A stretch of 38,378 nucleotides of DNA from Leptotrichia sp. oral taxon 879 str. F0557 (lineage in GTDB: Bacteria > Fusobacteriota > Fusobacteriia > Fusobacteriales > Leptotrichiaceae), in the NCBI RefSeq assembly GCF_000469385.1, contig NZ_KI271301.1:46030-84407 (forward strand), written 5' to 3'. Each line of letters opens with the position of its first letter. Within the stretch, counting starts at the first letter, position 1. Below, one piece after another: positions 17,764 through 26,498 of the stretch. Both the position numbers and the translations under genes were made by a program. Under the pieces are notes generated by a model. That model searched no databases. It saw only the letters and a program-made list of their open reading frames with translations, and was not told where the DNA came from.

Positions 17764-18129
17764 CTATTCCCCAACATTTTCATCAATTTCAATATTTTTA
17801 TCATTTACCCCATTGTAAAAATCATCCAATCTGTAATATTCTCTTGCATCCTTACTAAATACGCTAATAATCAAATCCCCAGCATCAATTAAAACCCAGT
17901 TTGCCTCATCAAGTCCTTCCACACTTTTCACATTCTCAAGGCTTTTCTTTATATCAGTTGCTATTGCCTCAATATTTCTAGAAGAACTCCCAGTACATAA
18001 AATTGAATAATCAAAAAACGGAGATTTCCCTCTCATATCATATACCTTTATATCCTGTGCTTTCTTATCTTCCATAATATTAACTATCTCTTGAACTTCT
18101 TTTTCATAATTATTATTTATTTCACTCAT
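17764..18129 (-). CDS. rsfS: Ribosomal silencing factor RsfS
   Basis: Binds uL14 on the 50S subunit and blocks subunit joining during starvation. The 121 residues carry the family core: KKAQDIKVYDMRGKSPFFDYSILCTGSSSRNIEAIA, EGLDEANWVLIDAGDLIISVFSKDAREYYRLDDFY. This matches the usual length. It is the first gene behind the strong promoter at 18254-18282, and mrdA follows at 77 bases, so ribosome dormancy and cell-wall growth genes appear to share a transcript. Confidence 0.96.
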   Translation of the reverse strand: MSEINNNYEKEVQEIVNIMEDKKAQDIKVYDMRGKSPFFDYSILCTGSSSRNIEAIATDIKKSLENVKSVEGLDEANWVLIDAGDLIISVFSKDAREYYRLDDFYNGVNDKNIEIDENVGE

Positions 18130-18253
18130 TCTAAAAATTCCCTTTCTTTTTATATTATTTTTATTTATAAAATCTATTTCAATTTTTTATTTTAAAATTT
18201 TTTATTTATCAAAATTTCACAAAAAAATTATTACGATACCACTACTAAGGTAT

Positions 18254-18282
18254 ATTATATTATATATTTGACTAATTTTCAA
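18254..18282 (-). promoter_or_regulatory. Sigma-70-type promoter for rsfS-mrdA-rnj-yhbY-DUF212
   Basis: On the minus strand, -35 TTGAAA (18282-18277) and -10 TATAAT (18259-18254) have an exact 17-base spacer. The rsfS ATG is about 125 bases downstream, so the transcript would have an AT-rich leader of roughly 115 bases. Confidence 0.8.
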
Positions 18283-18313
18283 TTTATTTCTCAATTTTTA
18301 GCAAAATAAAAAA

Positions 18314-19027
18314 TTATATATAAAAATTGGCAATAATGCCACACACCACAATTGCCGCAGTTTCTGCTCTTAAAATACGTTTTCCTAGGCTAATTTCTAT
18401 TGCCTTGTTTTCTTTTAAAAAATTAACTTCCTCTTGGGTAATCCCACCTTCTGGACCAATTATGTATAAAACATTTTTGTCTTCTTTTTTTATTATTTCT
18501 GGCAAAGATTTTGATTCATTGCTATTTTCATAAGCAAAGATTATTTTATCGTATTTAGAATATTCAATTTCTGCAAGTTTTTTCACAGGCATAATTTCAG
18601 TAAATTTTATTCCTCTGCACTGTTTTAGTGTTTCCCTTACAACTACGTCCCATTTTTCTTTTTTTTCATTAATTTTTACAACAACACGCTCGGTCTTTAA
18701 AGGAATTATTTTATTTACACCTATTTCTGTCAGTTTCTGTATTGCCAGATTCATTTTATCATTTTTCAAAATTCCCATTGCAACATCAATGTTTACATTT
18801 AGAGAATAACTATCTTCTTTTTTTTCTAATATTTTTACAGAAACTTCCTTTTTTGAAATTTGAGTAATTTCAGTAAAATATTCATATTCTCCATCTATTA
18901 TCCTTAATTCGTGCCCTACATTCAATCTATAGACATTTTGGATATGATTGCAGTCTGATTTATCTTTTATCAGAATCTTTCCATTATTTTCATCAATATT
19001 TTCTTTTTCCGCTATTACTGTCAACAA
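18314..19027 (-). CDS. rsmE: 16S rRNA (uracil-1498-N3)-methyltransferase RsmE
   Basis: SPOUT-class methyltransferase that modifies U1498 of 16S rRNA using S-adenosylmethionine. The N-terminal PUA-like domain covers about residues 1-70. The C-terminal knot has the family motifs QKLTEIGVNKIIPLKTERVV, RETLKQCRGIKFTEI, IGPEGGITQEEV and LGKRILRAETAAI. The 237-residue length is typical. The frame begins with two TTG codons (19027 and 19024) and no ATG; GAGGTG lies about 8 bases before the first, so a TTG start is likely. It follows ruvB with a 130-base gap. Confidence 0.94.
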   Translation of the reverse strand: MLTVIAEKENIDENNGKILIKDKSDCNHIQNVYRLNVGHELRIIDGEYEYFTEITQISKKEVSVKILEKKEDSYSLNVNIDVAMGILKNDKMNLAIQKLTEIGVNKIIPLKTERVVVKINEKKEKWDVVVRETLKQCRGIKFTEIMPVKKLAEIEYSKYDKIIFAYENSNESKSLPEIIKKEDKNVLYIIGPEGGITQEEVNFLKENKAIEISLGKRILRAETAAIVVCGIIANFYI

Positions 19028-19157
19028 CAGTTTTTCACCTCATTTTTTTTACTTTTTATCATATTTTAGCCCTATCTACATAAAAATTTCAAAGATTTGA
19101 GCATACAAAAATAATCATAACTTTATAAATCTCGTTTCAAAATAATATTACCACATT

Positions 19158-20168
19158 TTATTCTTTTTCACTAAATATTTTTTCAATTCCTAAATGCTTA
19201 TAGCCAAATTCGGTTACAACTCTACCACGCGGTGTTCTTTTTATAAACCCTATTTTTACCAAATATGGCTCATAAACTTCCTCAATTGTTCGTCTGTCTT
19301 CCCCAAGTAAAAGTGACAATGTTTCAATTCCAACAGGCCCTCCATTATACACATTTATAATTGAAAGCAGAATATTTCTATCTAATTCATCAAGTCCGTT
19401 ATCGTCTACTCCCAAAAGCCTCAAAATCCCATCAACACTTTCTTTTTCCAAAACACCCGAACCTTCCACCAATGCAAAGTCTCTTGCTCTTTTTAAAAGC
19501 CTGTTTGCAATTCTAGGAGTTCCTCTGCTTCTTTTAGCGATTTCTGTAATCCCTTCTTCATCATACGAAATATTAAGAATATTTGCTCCTCTTCGTATAA
19601 TTTCTTTCAATTCTTCTAATTGATAGTACTCCATTCTATGAGTAACTCCAAATCTGTCTCTAAGCGGTGTACTTAACTGCCCTGCTCTCGTAGTTGCTCC
19701 AATTAATGTAAATTTTGGCAATTCTACACGAATACTTCTTGCAGACGGCCCTTTCCCGATAAGAATATCCAGTTCCCCATCTTCCATTGCAGGATACAAA
19801 ATTTCCTCTACCGATGTATTCAATCTATGAATCTCATCAATAAACAAAATATCATTTTCCTCCAAAGAAGTCAAAATAGCCGCTAAATCTCCCGCTTTCT
19901 CCAGTACAGGCCCTGTCGTTATCTTCAAGTTCACTCCCATTTCTGTGGCAATAACTCCTGCAAGCGTAGTTTTTCCCAATCCTGGAGGTCCATACAATAA
20001 AATATGATCAAGCGATTCATTTCTCATTTTAGCAGCTTTTATAAATATATTCATTTTTTCTTTCAAATCTTGCTGGCCAATATATTCCTTAAAAGTTTTT
20101 GGCCGTAAACTTCTTTGAATATTGTCCTCCCCTAATTCCTTAGGTTCCAATATTCTTTCCTCATTCAT
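19158..20168 (-). CDS. ruvB: Holliday junction DNA helicase RuvB
   Basis: Hexameric AAA+ ATPase that drives branch migration with RuvA during recombination. The 336 residues show Walker [10 protein letters not shown] (residues 60-68), Walker [11 protein letters not shown] (107-116), the sensor region [21 protein letters not shown] and the [18 protein letters not shown] segment. The C-terminal winged helix ends in [16 protein letters not shown]. ruvA is not next to it here. The start is backed by GAGGAGAAGGA. The intergenic space upstream holds copy 1 of the dispersed repeat. Confidence 0.98.
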   Translation of the reverse strand: MNEERILEPKELGEDNIQRSLRPKTFKEYIGQQDLKEKMNIFIKAAKMRNESLDHILLYGPPGLGKTTLAGVIATEMGVNLKITTGPVLEKAGDLAAILTSLEENDILFIDEIHRLNTSVEEILYPAMEDGELDILIGKGPSARSIRVELPKFTLIGATTRAGQLSTPLRDRFGVTHRMEYYQLEELKEIIRRGANILNISYDEEGITEIAKRSRGTPRIANRLLKRARDFALVEGSGVLEKESVDGILRLLGVDDNGLDELDRNILLSIINVYNGGPVGIETLSLLLGEDRRTIEEVYEPYLVKIGFIKRTPRGRVVTEFGYKHLGIEKIFSEKE

Positions 20169-20281
20169 TCCTTCTCCTCAATATTTTTTTATTTCTTATT
20201 TTCCAAATTTTCTAAATTAGATAATAGTTTTTATTTTAAGATATTTTTATTAATAATAATTTTTTTTAGTTTTAATAAATT

Positions 20282-20404
20282 GACGGAGATTTTAGTTGTT
20301 CAACTACGATTGTTTGACGACTGTAAGGAGGAGTTTCGGAGTTGGACAAATAAAAGTCGTAGTCTAGCCATAGGTGCAGGATTTGCGGCAATGAGCAATC
20401 CTGC
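20282..20404 (+). repeat. Dispersed two-hairpin element, copy 1 (diverged first hairpin)
   Basis: The 3' half is shared with the copies at 26626 and 36879: GTCGTAG, then CTAGCCATAGGT, then a hairpin AGGATTTGC-GGCAATGA-GCAATCCT. The 5' half has a different sequence but forms an equivalent long hairpin. TTTTA (20290-20294), TTGTTCAACT (20296-20305) and CGA (20307-20309) pair with TCG (20336-20338), AGTTGGACAA (20340-20349) and TAAAA (20351-20355). The base of the second hairpin is GCAGG/CCTGC here and GTAGG/CCTAC in copy 2, a compensatory change. The copy occupies much of the 315-base gap between ruvB and the DUF445 gene. The gap holds no convincing gene. Confidence 0.85.
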
Positions 20405-20483
20405 AAAAATAAATAAAAAAATTAAAAATTATAGAAAAATATCTATAAACAACATAATCTAAAATAAAATTTTAAAATATTCT

Positions 20484-21110
20484 TTATATCTGTTTTAATA
20501 ATAACATTATAAAAAACTGAAATAATGCAATTATTCCTCCTAATACCCCACCGATAATCTCAATATGTTTCAATTCATTTTTAGACACAGACAAAATAAT
20601 TTTTTCCATTTCTTCTAATGAAAAATTTTTCATTTTTTCAAGCATAATTTCTTTAAAATTTATTTTATCTTCTGCAATTTTTATTATTTCTTCCACTATT
20701 TCCTCTTTATTTTCCAAAATGGACTTTTTAAAGTATGATTTTATTTTTTCAATTAACGAATCATTTAAAAACATCTTTAATAGCGGATTTTTTTCTAACA
20801 CACTATTTTTAAGCTTTTCTCCTATGACTTTATCAAGCAGTTTATCTAAAACATCATCATTAATAATATTGCTATCTTTTAACTTTGCTGTAATATGCTC
20901 TACTGAAATTAGTTCTTTTTCAATTGTTTCAGCGAGATTTTCTGATATTCTGTCCCTATTTTTAGGGATTAGTCCCTGTATTTTAAAAAACAGCAGGTTT
21001 ACTTCCTTATAAGGTCTAAATAACAATTTTATTGCCAGATAATTCGTAAACCATCCTATAAGAGTTCCAACAAAAACCATTATAGCCAGCTGTATTAATA
21101 AATTTCCCAA
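20484..21110 (-). CDS. DUF445 family membrane protein (YheB-like)
   Basis: A roughly 208-residue membrane protein of the DUF445 family. The N-terminal helix (IQLAIMVFVGTLIGWFTNYLAIKLLFRPY) contains the family hallmark GWFTNYLAIKLLFRP. It is followed by the GLIPKNRDRISENLAETIE segment, an amphipathic helical middle, and a C-terminal helix (IIGGVLGGIIALFQFFIMLLL). In Bacillus a relative is a spore/membrane protein; no general function is known to me. The start is uncertain: an ideal GGAGG lies five bases before a TTG at 21110, whereas the ATG four codons upstream (21122) contains that GGAGG and has no site of its own. I therefore favour TTG. Copy 1 of the dispersed repeat lies 80 bases beyond its stop. 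Confidence 0.85.
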   Translation of the reverse strand: MGNLLIQLAIMVFVGTLIGWFTNYLAIKLLFRPYKEVNLLFFKIQGLIPKNRDRISENLAETIEKELISVEHITAKLKDSNIINDDVLDKLLDKVIGEKLKNSVLEKNPLLKMFLNDSLIEKIKSYFKKSILENKEEIVEEIIKIAEDKINFKEIMLEKMKNFSLEEMEKIILSVSKNELKHIEIIGGVLGGIIALFQFFIMLLLKQI

Positions 21111-21239
21111 TTTTTCCTCCATATTTATAGCCAAATGAAAATTTTATAGTAAAGCCGTTTAAAACTTAATTCAAAAATTATTTTTTTATTCAAGCTATAG
21201 ATTTTCTCAATTTTATTAATTTATTTTTTAAAGTTAAAA

Positions 21240-21662
21240 TTAACCAACTATTGCTTTTCCATATTCCTTGCATTTCTCAATTTTTTCATCGTCATCAACA
21301 GCCAGATGAATTATAAGACCATCATTTACAATAGAAAATCCTTCATTTATCATTTCTTCACGCCAAGTTTCCATCCAACCACCTTGTCCCCAGTCATAAG
21401 AGCCGAAAAGCCCGACTGTTTTCCCGATAATCTGTTCTTTTATCCCTTCAAAGAATTCAACCATTTCTGGTGCAATTTCTTCTGCACCGACAGCAGGCGA
21501 TCCAAATGCTACAAAATCAGCATTGATTGCACTTTCGTCAGCTTCTTCTACATTTATCAATTTTACATCAGCTCCAGCATTTTCTGCTCCTTCACCAATG
21601 TATTTTGCCATATCTGCAGTATTTCCAGTACCTGTGTAATAAATTATATTTAATGTTGCCAT
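21240..21662 (-). CDS. Flavodoxin
   Basis: A 140-residue short-chain flavodoxin, an FMN-binding low-potential electron carrier of the cytoplasm. The FMN phosphate loop TGTGNTADMAKYI is near the N-terminus. The FGSPAVGAEEI loop and the FGSYDWGQGGWMETWREEM segment that stacks on the isoalloxazine ring are present. Strong acidity (many Glu/Asp) is typical. It follows ackA on the same strand after a hairpin, so it may be part read-through of, or separate from, the pta-ackA operon. Likely partners are pyruvate:flavodoxin oxidoreductase or radical-SAM activases encoded elsewhere. Confidence 0.94.
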   Translation of the reverse strand: MATLNIIYYTGTGNTADMAKYIGEGAENAGADVKLINVEEADESAINADFVAFGSPAVGAEEIAPEMVEFFEGIKEQIIGKTVGLFGSYDWGQGGWMETWREEMINEGFSIVNDGLIIHLAVDDDEKIEKCKEYGKAIVG

Positions 21663-21695
21663 TGTTTTCCTTTCTTTGATTGTAAATTATTGTAA

Positions 21696-21717
21696 AGCCA
21701 AACCCTGAAGTTTGGCT
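21696..21717 (-). terminator. Hairpin between ackA and flavodoxin (weak terminator)
   Basis: A perfect 8-bp inverted repeat AGCCAAAC (21696-21703) / GTTTGGCT (21710-21717) with a 6-base loop, 11 bases beyond the ackA stop. The following T-run on the minus strand is short (TTTAC), so termination may be partial. Confidence 0.55.
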
Positions 21718-21727
21718 ATCTGTATTT

Positions 21728-22924
21728 TTATTTTGTTAATCTATAAGTATCTCTTGCAATTACAAGCTCTTCTGCTGTTTCAATCTTGTAAATTTTAACT
21801 AATGAATTTTTTGTTGATAACTCTACATTTCCTGGTAATCTTTGTGCATTTTTTTCTTCATCAAGTTCGATTCCAAAGTATGAAAGCGATTCACATATAT
21901 GTTTTTTCACTCCAACTGAATTTTCTCCAATTCCACCAGTAAAGGCAATTACATCAACACCGTTCATTGCTGCAACATAAGCTCCAATATAAAGTTGTAT
22001 TCTATAGCAGAACATTTCATAAGCCAATTGAGCCTTTTCATTTCCGTTTCTTCTTGCTGTATCTAAATCACGAAAATCTGAACTTTCTCCAAATATTCCT
22101 AAAATCCCAGACTGTTTATTCATTCTATTGTTCATTTCATCCAAAGAGAGTTCTCTTTTTCTCATAACATAAATAACAGAGGCTGGATCTACATCTCCTG
22201 TTCTTGTTCCCATCATAACTCCTGCAAGCGGTGTCATTCCCATTGATGTATCTACAACTTTACCATTTTTTACTGCTGATATGCTCGCGCCATTTCCAAG
22301 ATGACATACTATAATTTTAGAATCTTCCTTTCCTAGCATTTCTCTTGCCACTTCACTTACATACTTGTGAGAAGTTCCATGAAATCCGTATTTTCTCACT
22401 TTCAAGTCAGTATAATCTTCATAAGGATAAGCATACATGTATGCTTTTGGCGGCATTGTCTGATGGAAAGCTGTATCAAACACTACCACATTTTTCTTTC
22501 CTGGAAGAAGTTTTTGAATAACTCTTATCCCCATAAGATGTGCAGGATTATGTAAAGGTGCAAGCGGTGCTATTTCCTCAAGGTTTTTTATAACTTCATC
22601 ATCTACGATTACAGAATCATCATAGTATTCTCCTCCATGTACTATTCTATGCCCAATAGAATCTATTTCATCCACACTTGATATTACTCCTATTTTCTCA
22701 TCTTGAAGTGTTTTTAGAATCAATTCTACCGCAACTGTATGGTTTTCCATCGGAACTTCCATTTTATCAATTTTTTCTCCAGTAAGCAGATTTTTATAAC
22801 TGAAAATAGGATTTGCAATTCCTATTCTTTCACAATTTCCTTTAGCTAATGACTGCTCATTTGTCATGTCAATAAGTTCAAATTTTGCTGATGAACTCCC
22901 ACAATTTATTACCAAAATTTTCAT
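21728..22924 (-). CDS. ackA: Acetate kinase
   Basis: Converts acetyl phosphate and ADP to acetate and ATP, the energy-yielding last step of fermentation. The 398 residues match the family length. Signatures: N-terminal VINCGSSSAKFEL, IGHRIVHGGEYYDDS, FDTAFHQTMP, KYGFHGTSHKYVS, CHLGNGASISAVKNGKVVDTSMGMTPLAGVMMGTRTGDVDP and FTGGIGENSVGVK. All are the canonical ASKHA-fold substrate and nucleotide loops. It lies 42 bases downstream of pta, forming the usual pta-ackA pair for acetate production from pyruvate-derived acetyl-CoA. Confidence 0.98.
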   Translation of the reverse strand: MKILVINCGSSSAKFELIDMTNEQSLAKGNCERIGIANPIFSYKNLLTGEKIDKMEVPMENHTVAVELILKTLQDEKIGVISSVDEIDSIGHRIVHGGEYYDDSVIVDDEVIKNLEEIAPLAPLHNPAHLMGIRVIQKLLPGKKNVVVFDTAFHQTMPPKAYMYAYPYEDYTDLKVRKYGFHGTSHKYVSEVAREMLGKEDSKIIVCHLGNGASISAVKNGKVVDTSMGMTPLAGVMMGTRTGDVDPASVIYVMRKRELSLDEMNNRMNKQSGILGIFGESSDFRDLDTARRNGNEKAQLAYEMFCYRIQLYIGAYVAAMNGVDVIAFTGGIGENSVGVKKHICESLSYFGIELDEEKNAQRLPGNVELSTKNSLVKIYKIETAEELVIARDTYRLTK

Positions 22925-22966
22925 AAATTTCCCTCCAAATTTTTTGTTTGTATTTTTATTTATGTT

Positions 22967-23971
22967 TTACATTTCTGATTCAACAGCAGTAATTGCAACA
23001 ACTTCTACAATATCTTCCACGCTACATCCTCTTGAAAGATCGTGAACTGGACGTGCCAATCCTTGAATTAAAGGCCCTAATGCTTTTGCCTTAGCCAATC
23101 TCTGTGTTAATTTATAACCGATATTTCCTGAATCTAAGTCAGGGAAAATCAATACATTTGCCTGTCCTGCCACTTTTGATCCAGGTGCTTTTGCAGCAGC
23201 CACTTCTGGCACAATCGCAGCATCAAGCTGTAATTCTCCATCAAAGTCAAAATCAACATTTCTAACTTTTAAAATTTCGATAGCTTCTCTAACTTTGCTT
23301 ACAGACACTCCGTCTGCACTCCCTTTTGTAGAAAATGACAGAAATGCCACTTTAGGTTCTTTTATTCCAGCAGTAAATCTAGCTTTTTCTGCTGCAGAAA
23401 TAGCAATATCAGCAAGCTGCATAGCAGTAGGACTAGGTATTACCCCACCATCTGAATACACAAGAGTACCATTATCTCCAAACTCAGGCGTATCTGTTAT
23501 CATAATGAACGAACTTGATACTGTCTTTAGCCCTTCCTTTGGTCCAATTATGTGAATTGCCGCTCTTAGGACATGAGCTGTTGGCGAAGATGAACCTGCT
23601 ACCATTCCATCCACTCTTCCTTGATGTACAAGCATTGCCGCAAAATATCTTGGATCCGACATAAGTGTTGCTTTTGCAGTTTCTAACGTCATACCTTTTT
23701 TTTCTCTTCTTTTTCTCAAAAGTTCTGACATAGCATCAATTGTTGCACACGAATCAGGATTATAGAAAATCGCTCCTTCCAATGAAACTCCCAGTTCAGC
23801 GGCTTTTTCCTTTAACTTTTTCTCATCTCCAACCAGTGCTATTTTTGCAATTCCTTCATTAATGATTTTTTCTGTCGCCCGCAAAACTCTTTCATCTTCT
23901 GTTTCAGGTAAAATGATTGTCTTGTTCAGTTTTTTTGCTTTTTCTTTCAATTCATTTGCTAATGTGTTCAT
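22967..23971 (-). CDS. pta: Phosphate acetyltransferase
   Basis: Converts acetyl-CoA and phosphate to acetyl phosphate. The 334 residues fit the short (class I) form without the N-terminal regulatory domain. Signatures: KTIILPETEDERVLRATEKI, DPRYFAAMLVHQGRVDGMVAGSSSPTAHVLRAAI, SDGGVIPSPTAMQLADIAI, LSFSTKGSADG and VIFPDLDSGNIGYKLTQRL. It is followed 42 bases later by ackA and lies 31 bases downstream of ftsY, so it might be read from either an ftsY-linked transcript or an unlocated promoter. Confidence 0.98.
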   Translation of the reverse strand: MNTLANELKEKAKKLNKTIILPETEDERVLRATEKIINEGIAKIALVGDEKKLKEKAAELGVSLEGAIFYNPDSCATIDAMSELLRKRREKKGMTLETAKATLMSDPRYFAAMLVHQGRVDGMVAGSSSPTAHVLRAAIHIIGPKEGLKTVSSSFIMITDTPEFGDNGTLVYSDGGVIPSPTAMQLADIAISAAEKARFTAGIKEPKVAFLSFSTKGSADGVSVSKVREAIEILKVRNVDFDFDGELQLDAAIVPEVAAAKAPGSKVAGQANVLIFPDLDSGNIGYKLTQRLAKAKALGPLIQGLARPVHDLSRGCSVEDIVEVVAITAVESEM

Positions 23972-24002
23972 AATTTCCTCTCCTTTTCAATTTTCTTTTT
24001 TA

Positions 24003-25193
24003 TTAATCAAACATAGCTTCAACAAATTCCTTTGTATCAAATTCCCGCAAATCCTCTATTCCTTCTCCGACACCTATAAATTTAATCGGTTTTTTCAGCT
24101 CTTCTGTAATTGGGAAAATAATCCCTCCTTTTGCCGTCCCGTCAAATTTTGTCAATATAATTCCTGTCAAATCTACGATTTCATTAAATATTCTAGCCTG
24201 CTCCAATCCATTCTGACCAGTTGTACTGTCAATCACAAGCAAAGTTTCAAAGTCTGTTTCTCCAGATTGTTCCCGTATAATTTTGTTTATTTTTTCAAGC
24301 TCCTTCATCAGATCACGTTTATTGTGCAGTCTTCCAGCCGTATCCAGTATCGCCACATCAAATCCACGATTTTTAGCAGTTTTTACTGTATCAAAAATTA
24401 CAGCCGCAGGATCGCTCCCATGTGCCTGTTTTACAACTTCCACTCCAGTCCGTTTTCCCCATTCCTCAACTTGCTCAATCGCAGCGGCTCTAAATGTATC
24501 TCCAGCCCCAATGATAACCTTTTTCCCGCTATCCTTCAATTTTTTTGCAATTTTACCAATGGAAGTAGTCTTCCCAACACCATTTACTCCAACAACCAAA
24601 AGGATATTAAGTTTTCCATCCTGTAATTTTAATTTTGTACTGTTTTCATCATTGTAAATAAGTTTTGCTTTAAGCAATTCCTTTAATTCATCGTAAATTT
24701 GTTCCGATGTTTTTAGTTTTTTTTGTGAAACTGATTTTTCCAGCTCCTCCACTAGCTGCATTGTCATATTCATTCCAATATCTGACTGAATAAGCAACTC
24801 CTCCAGTTCCTCGTACAAATCGTCATCTATCGCTTTACCCAAAAGCATTTCCTTCAGTTTTCCAAAAAAACCTTTTTTAGGAGTTGCCAGCCTATCCTTT
24901 AAAGGTTTTAATTTAGGCTTTCCTTTTGTTTTCTCATTTGATTTTTCTTCTATTTCTACACTTTCAGTTTTTTCTCTTTCAGTTTCAAAGTTTTTTTCAT
25001 TATTTTCAGTTTTTTTAGCATTTTTTCCTAAGATTTCTTCAGCTGTTTCTTTTATTTCCTTTTCAGTTTCAGCTTTAATTTTATCTATTTCACTTTGGCT
25101 TTCCTCAATTTCTTTTTCTATCTGATTTTCCAAAGTGTCCTTCTGGTCTTCATCTTTTTTCTTTTTTCCAAATTTAAAAAAATTTTTCAGCAT
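24003..25193 (-). CDS. ftsY: Signal recognition particle receptor FtsY
   Basis: GTPase that docks SRP-ribosome complexes on the membrane for co-translational insertion. The N-terminal 95 residues are a highly charged Lys/Glu A-domain, with little similarity expected between species. The N domain follows (KLKEMLLGKAIDDDLYEELEELLIQSDIGM). The G domain has GVNGVGKTTSIGKIA, GAGDTFRAAAIEQVEEW, DTAGRLHNKRDLMKEL, DSTTGQNGLEQ and TKFDGTAKGG. The start codon overlaps the tsaB stop by one base (TAATG), indicating translational coupling to tsaB. It ends with EAMFD as is common for FtsY. Confidence 0.97.
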   Translation of the reverse strand: MLKNFFKFGKKKKDEDQKDTLENQIEKEIEESQSEIDKIKAETEKEIKETAEEILGKNAKKTENNEKNFETEREKTESVEIEEKSNEKTKGKPKLKPLKDRLATPKKGFFGKLKEMLLGKAIDDDLYEELEELLIQSDIGMNMTMQLVEELEKSVSQKKLKTSEQIYDELKELLKAKLIYNDENSTKLKLQDGKLNILLVVGVNGVGKTTSIGKIAKKLKDSGKKVIIGAGDTFRAAAIEQVEEWGKRTGVEVVKQAHGSDPAAVIFDTVKTAKNRGFDVAILDTAGRLHNKRDLMKELEKINKIIREQSGETDFETLLVIDSTTGQNGLEQARIFNEIVDLTGIILTKFDGTAKGGIIFPITEELKKPIKFIGVGEGIEDLREFDTKEFVEAMFD

Positions 25194-25933
25194 TATTTTT
25201 TATCCCTTTCCGCCTGTGATTTTTCCAGATAATCTGGTTTCAGATTAAAAATATCAGTCTTTCTTATCACACCAGCATTTTCCAAATTTTTATCTAAAAG
25301 CATCTGCACAAATGTCATTGTATTAATTACCAAATTCTTATCTTCAAATATTTTTACACAATTCCCCAATTTATCTAGTATCTTAGCCTTATAATTAAAA
25401 ACTGCATCCCCAATCAGATAAACTTTTTTATTATTTCTCTTATTTTCTATTATTTCCTCAATTACATTGTCAAGTTTTGCAACTTCATAATTTTTTATTA
25501 ATTTCAATTTATTTTCACTTAAAGTTTCATAACCCGCACAATAAATCTTTTCCTTTCGTGAATCAATCATAGAATATATTTTCACATCTTCATCATTTCT
25601 CAAACTTATTTTCAAATTATAATACCCTTGAAATCCAAGTGCATCCAACTCATTCACCTCATAAAAATTCACATTTCGTCCAAAAAAAAGCCCCTTTACA
25701 ACTGAAATTGCTATTCTAACACCCGTAAATGAACCAGGTCCTATCGAAACAATTACATTTTCAATTTCATCTAGCTTTTTCCCTGTCCATTTCAAAAGGC
25801 TGTCAATCTGCTCCAAAATCGTAGTAGAATGTGTTTTTGCCATTTCCACATGTATTTCCCCCAGCAGTTTATCTTTTTCATAAAGCGACAATCCAGCCAG
25901 CTTAGTTGTAGTCGTTATCGCAAATATCAACAT
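25193..25933 (-). CDS. tsaB: tRNA threonylcarbamoyladenosine biosynthesis protein TsaB
   Basis: ASKHA-fold partner that dimerises with TsaD in making t6A at position 37 of ANN-decoding tRNAs. Family features: N-terminal ILIFAITTTTKLAGLSLYE-like strand (here LIFAITTTTKLAGLSLYE), THSTTILEQIDSLL, VSIGPGSFTGVRIAISVVKGLFFG and the later SMIDSRKEKIYCAGYE. I place the start at 25933 because GGAG lies 6 bases before that ATG; six more codons are possible upstream. The usual TsaB is about 230 residues, so 246 is normal. It follows tsaE by 73 bases and overlaps ftsY by one base. tsaD is not in the window. Confidence 0.94.
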   Translation of the reverse strand: MLIFAITTTTKLAGLSLYEKDKLLGEIHVEMAKTHSTTILEQIDSLLKWTGKKLDEIENVIVSIGPGSFTGVRIAISVVKGLFFGRNVNFYEVNELDALGFQGYYNLKISLRNDEDVKIYSMIDSRKEKIYCAGYETLSENKLKLIKNYEVAKLDNVIEEIIENKRNNKKVYLIGDAVFNYKAKILDKLGNCVKIFEDKNLVINTMTFVQMLLDKNLENAGVIRKTDIFNLKPDYLEKSQAERDKK

Positions 25934-26006
25934 ATTTTTCTCCATTTTCATTTTTCTTTACTTTATATACTCGAATCCATTTAAAATTGAACTATTAAAA
26001 ACTAAA

Positions 26007-26459
26007 TTATTCAATTTCAAAATCTACTTTTTCTCCATTTTCAATCGTATAAACTGATACTTCACGAGCCACATCTGAATAATGATTTATCTCAACAAAC
26101 ACCGCATCCTCAGGCATCTCATCCAAAATCTTGTCCGCCCACTCAATAATCACAACACTTCCATCTTCCCCAATATAATCCTCAAACCCAATCTCATAAA
26201 TCTCCTCAGAATCATTAATCCTATACACATCAAAATGATACACAGGCATATCTCCAGAACTATACTCAATAACATAAGTAAATGTTGGACTTTTTACATT
26301 CTCTGTAATATTATAACATTCACAAATCTTCTTAGTAAATGTAGTCTTCCCAGCTCCCAAATCTCCAATAAGCCCTAGACAGCCTCCGTTTTTTAACTTT
26401 TCTGCTAATTTTTTTGCTAATTCATCTATCTTATCAAATGTCAATATTTTCTTTTTCAT
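26007..26459 (-). CDS. tsaE: tRNA threonylcarbamoyladenosine biosynthesis ATPase TsaE
   Basis: P-loop ATPase that acts with TsaB and TsaD in t6A synthesis. The Walker A motif GDLGAGKTTFTK lies at about residues 33-44, followed by VKSPTFTYVIEY, YHFDVYRI and the Walker B-like VVIIEWADKI with the family tryptophan. The length of 150 residues is normal. The ribosome binding site (GCGAGAAAAATT) is weak. It is the first gene of the tsaE-tsaB-ftsY cluster, downstream of the gap that carries repeat copy 2. Confidence 0.96.
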   Translation of the reverse strand: MKKKILTFDKIDELAKKLAEKLKNGGCLGLIGDLGAGKTTFTKKICECYNITENVKSPTFTYVIEYSSGDMPVYHFDVYRINDSEEIYEIGFEDYIGEDGSVVIIEWADKILDEMPEDAVFVEINHYSDVAREVSVYTIENGEKVDFEIE

Positions 26460-26498
26460 AATTTTTCTCGCTTCTAAATATTAATTAAATTTTATTTT

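Noticed and set aside
20280-20462. 60-codon plus-strand reading frame
   Set aside because: It covers repeat copy 1 and has no ribosome binding site. The equivalent frame is not kept in copies 2 and 3, so it is a by-product of the repeat.
23862-24626. 254-codon plus-strand frame opposite pta and ftsY
   Set aside because: It is antisense to two highly conserved genes, spans their junction and has a Phe/Ser/Tyr-rich translation with no recognisable motif.
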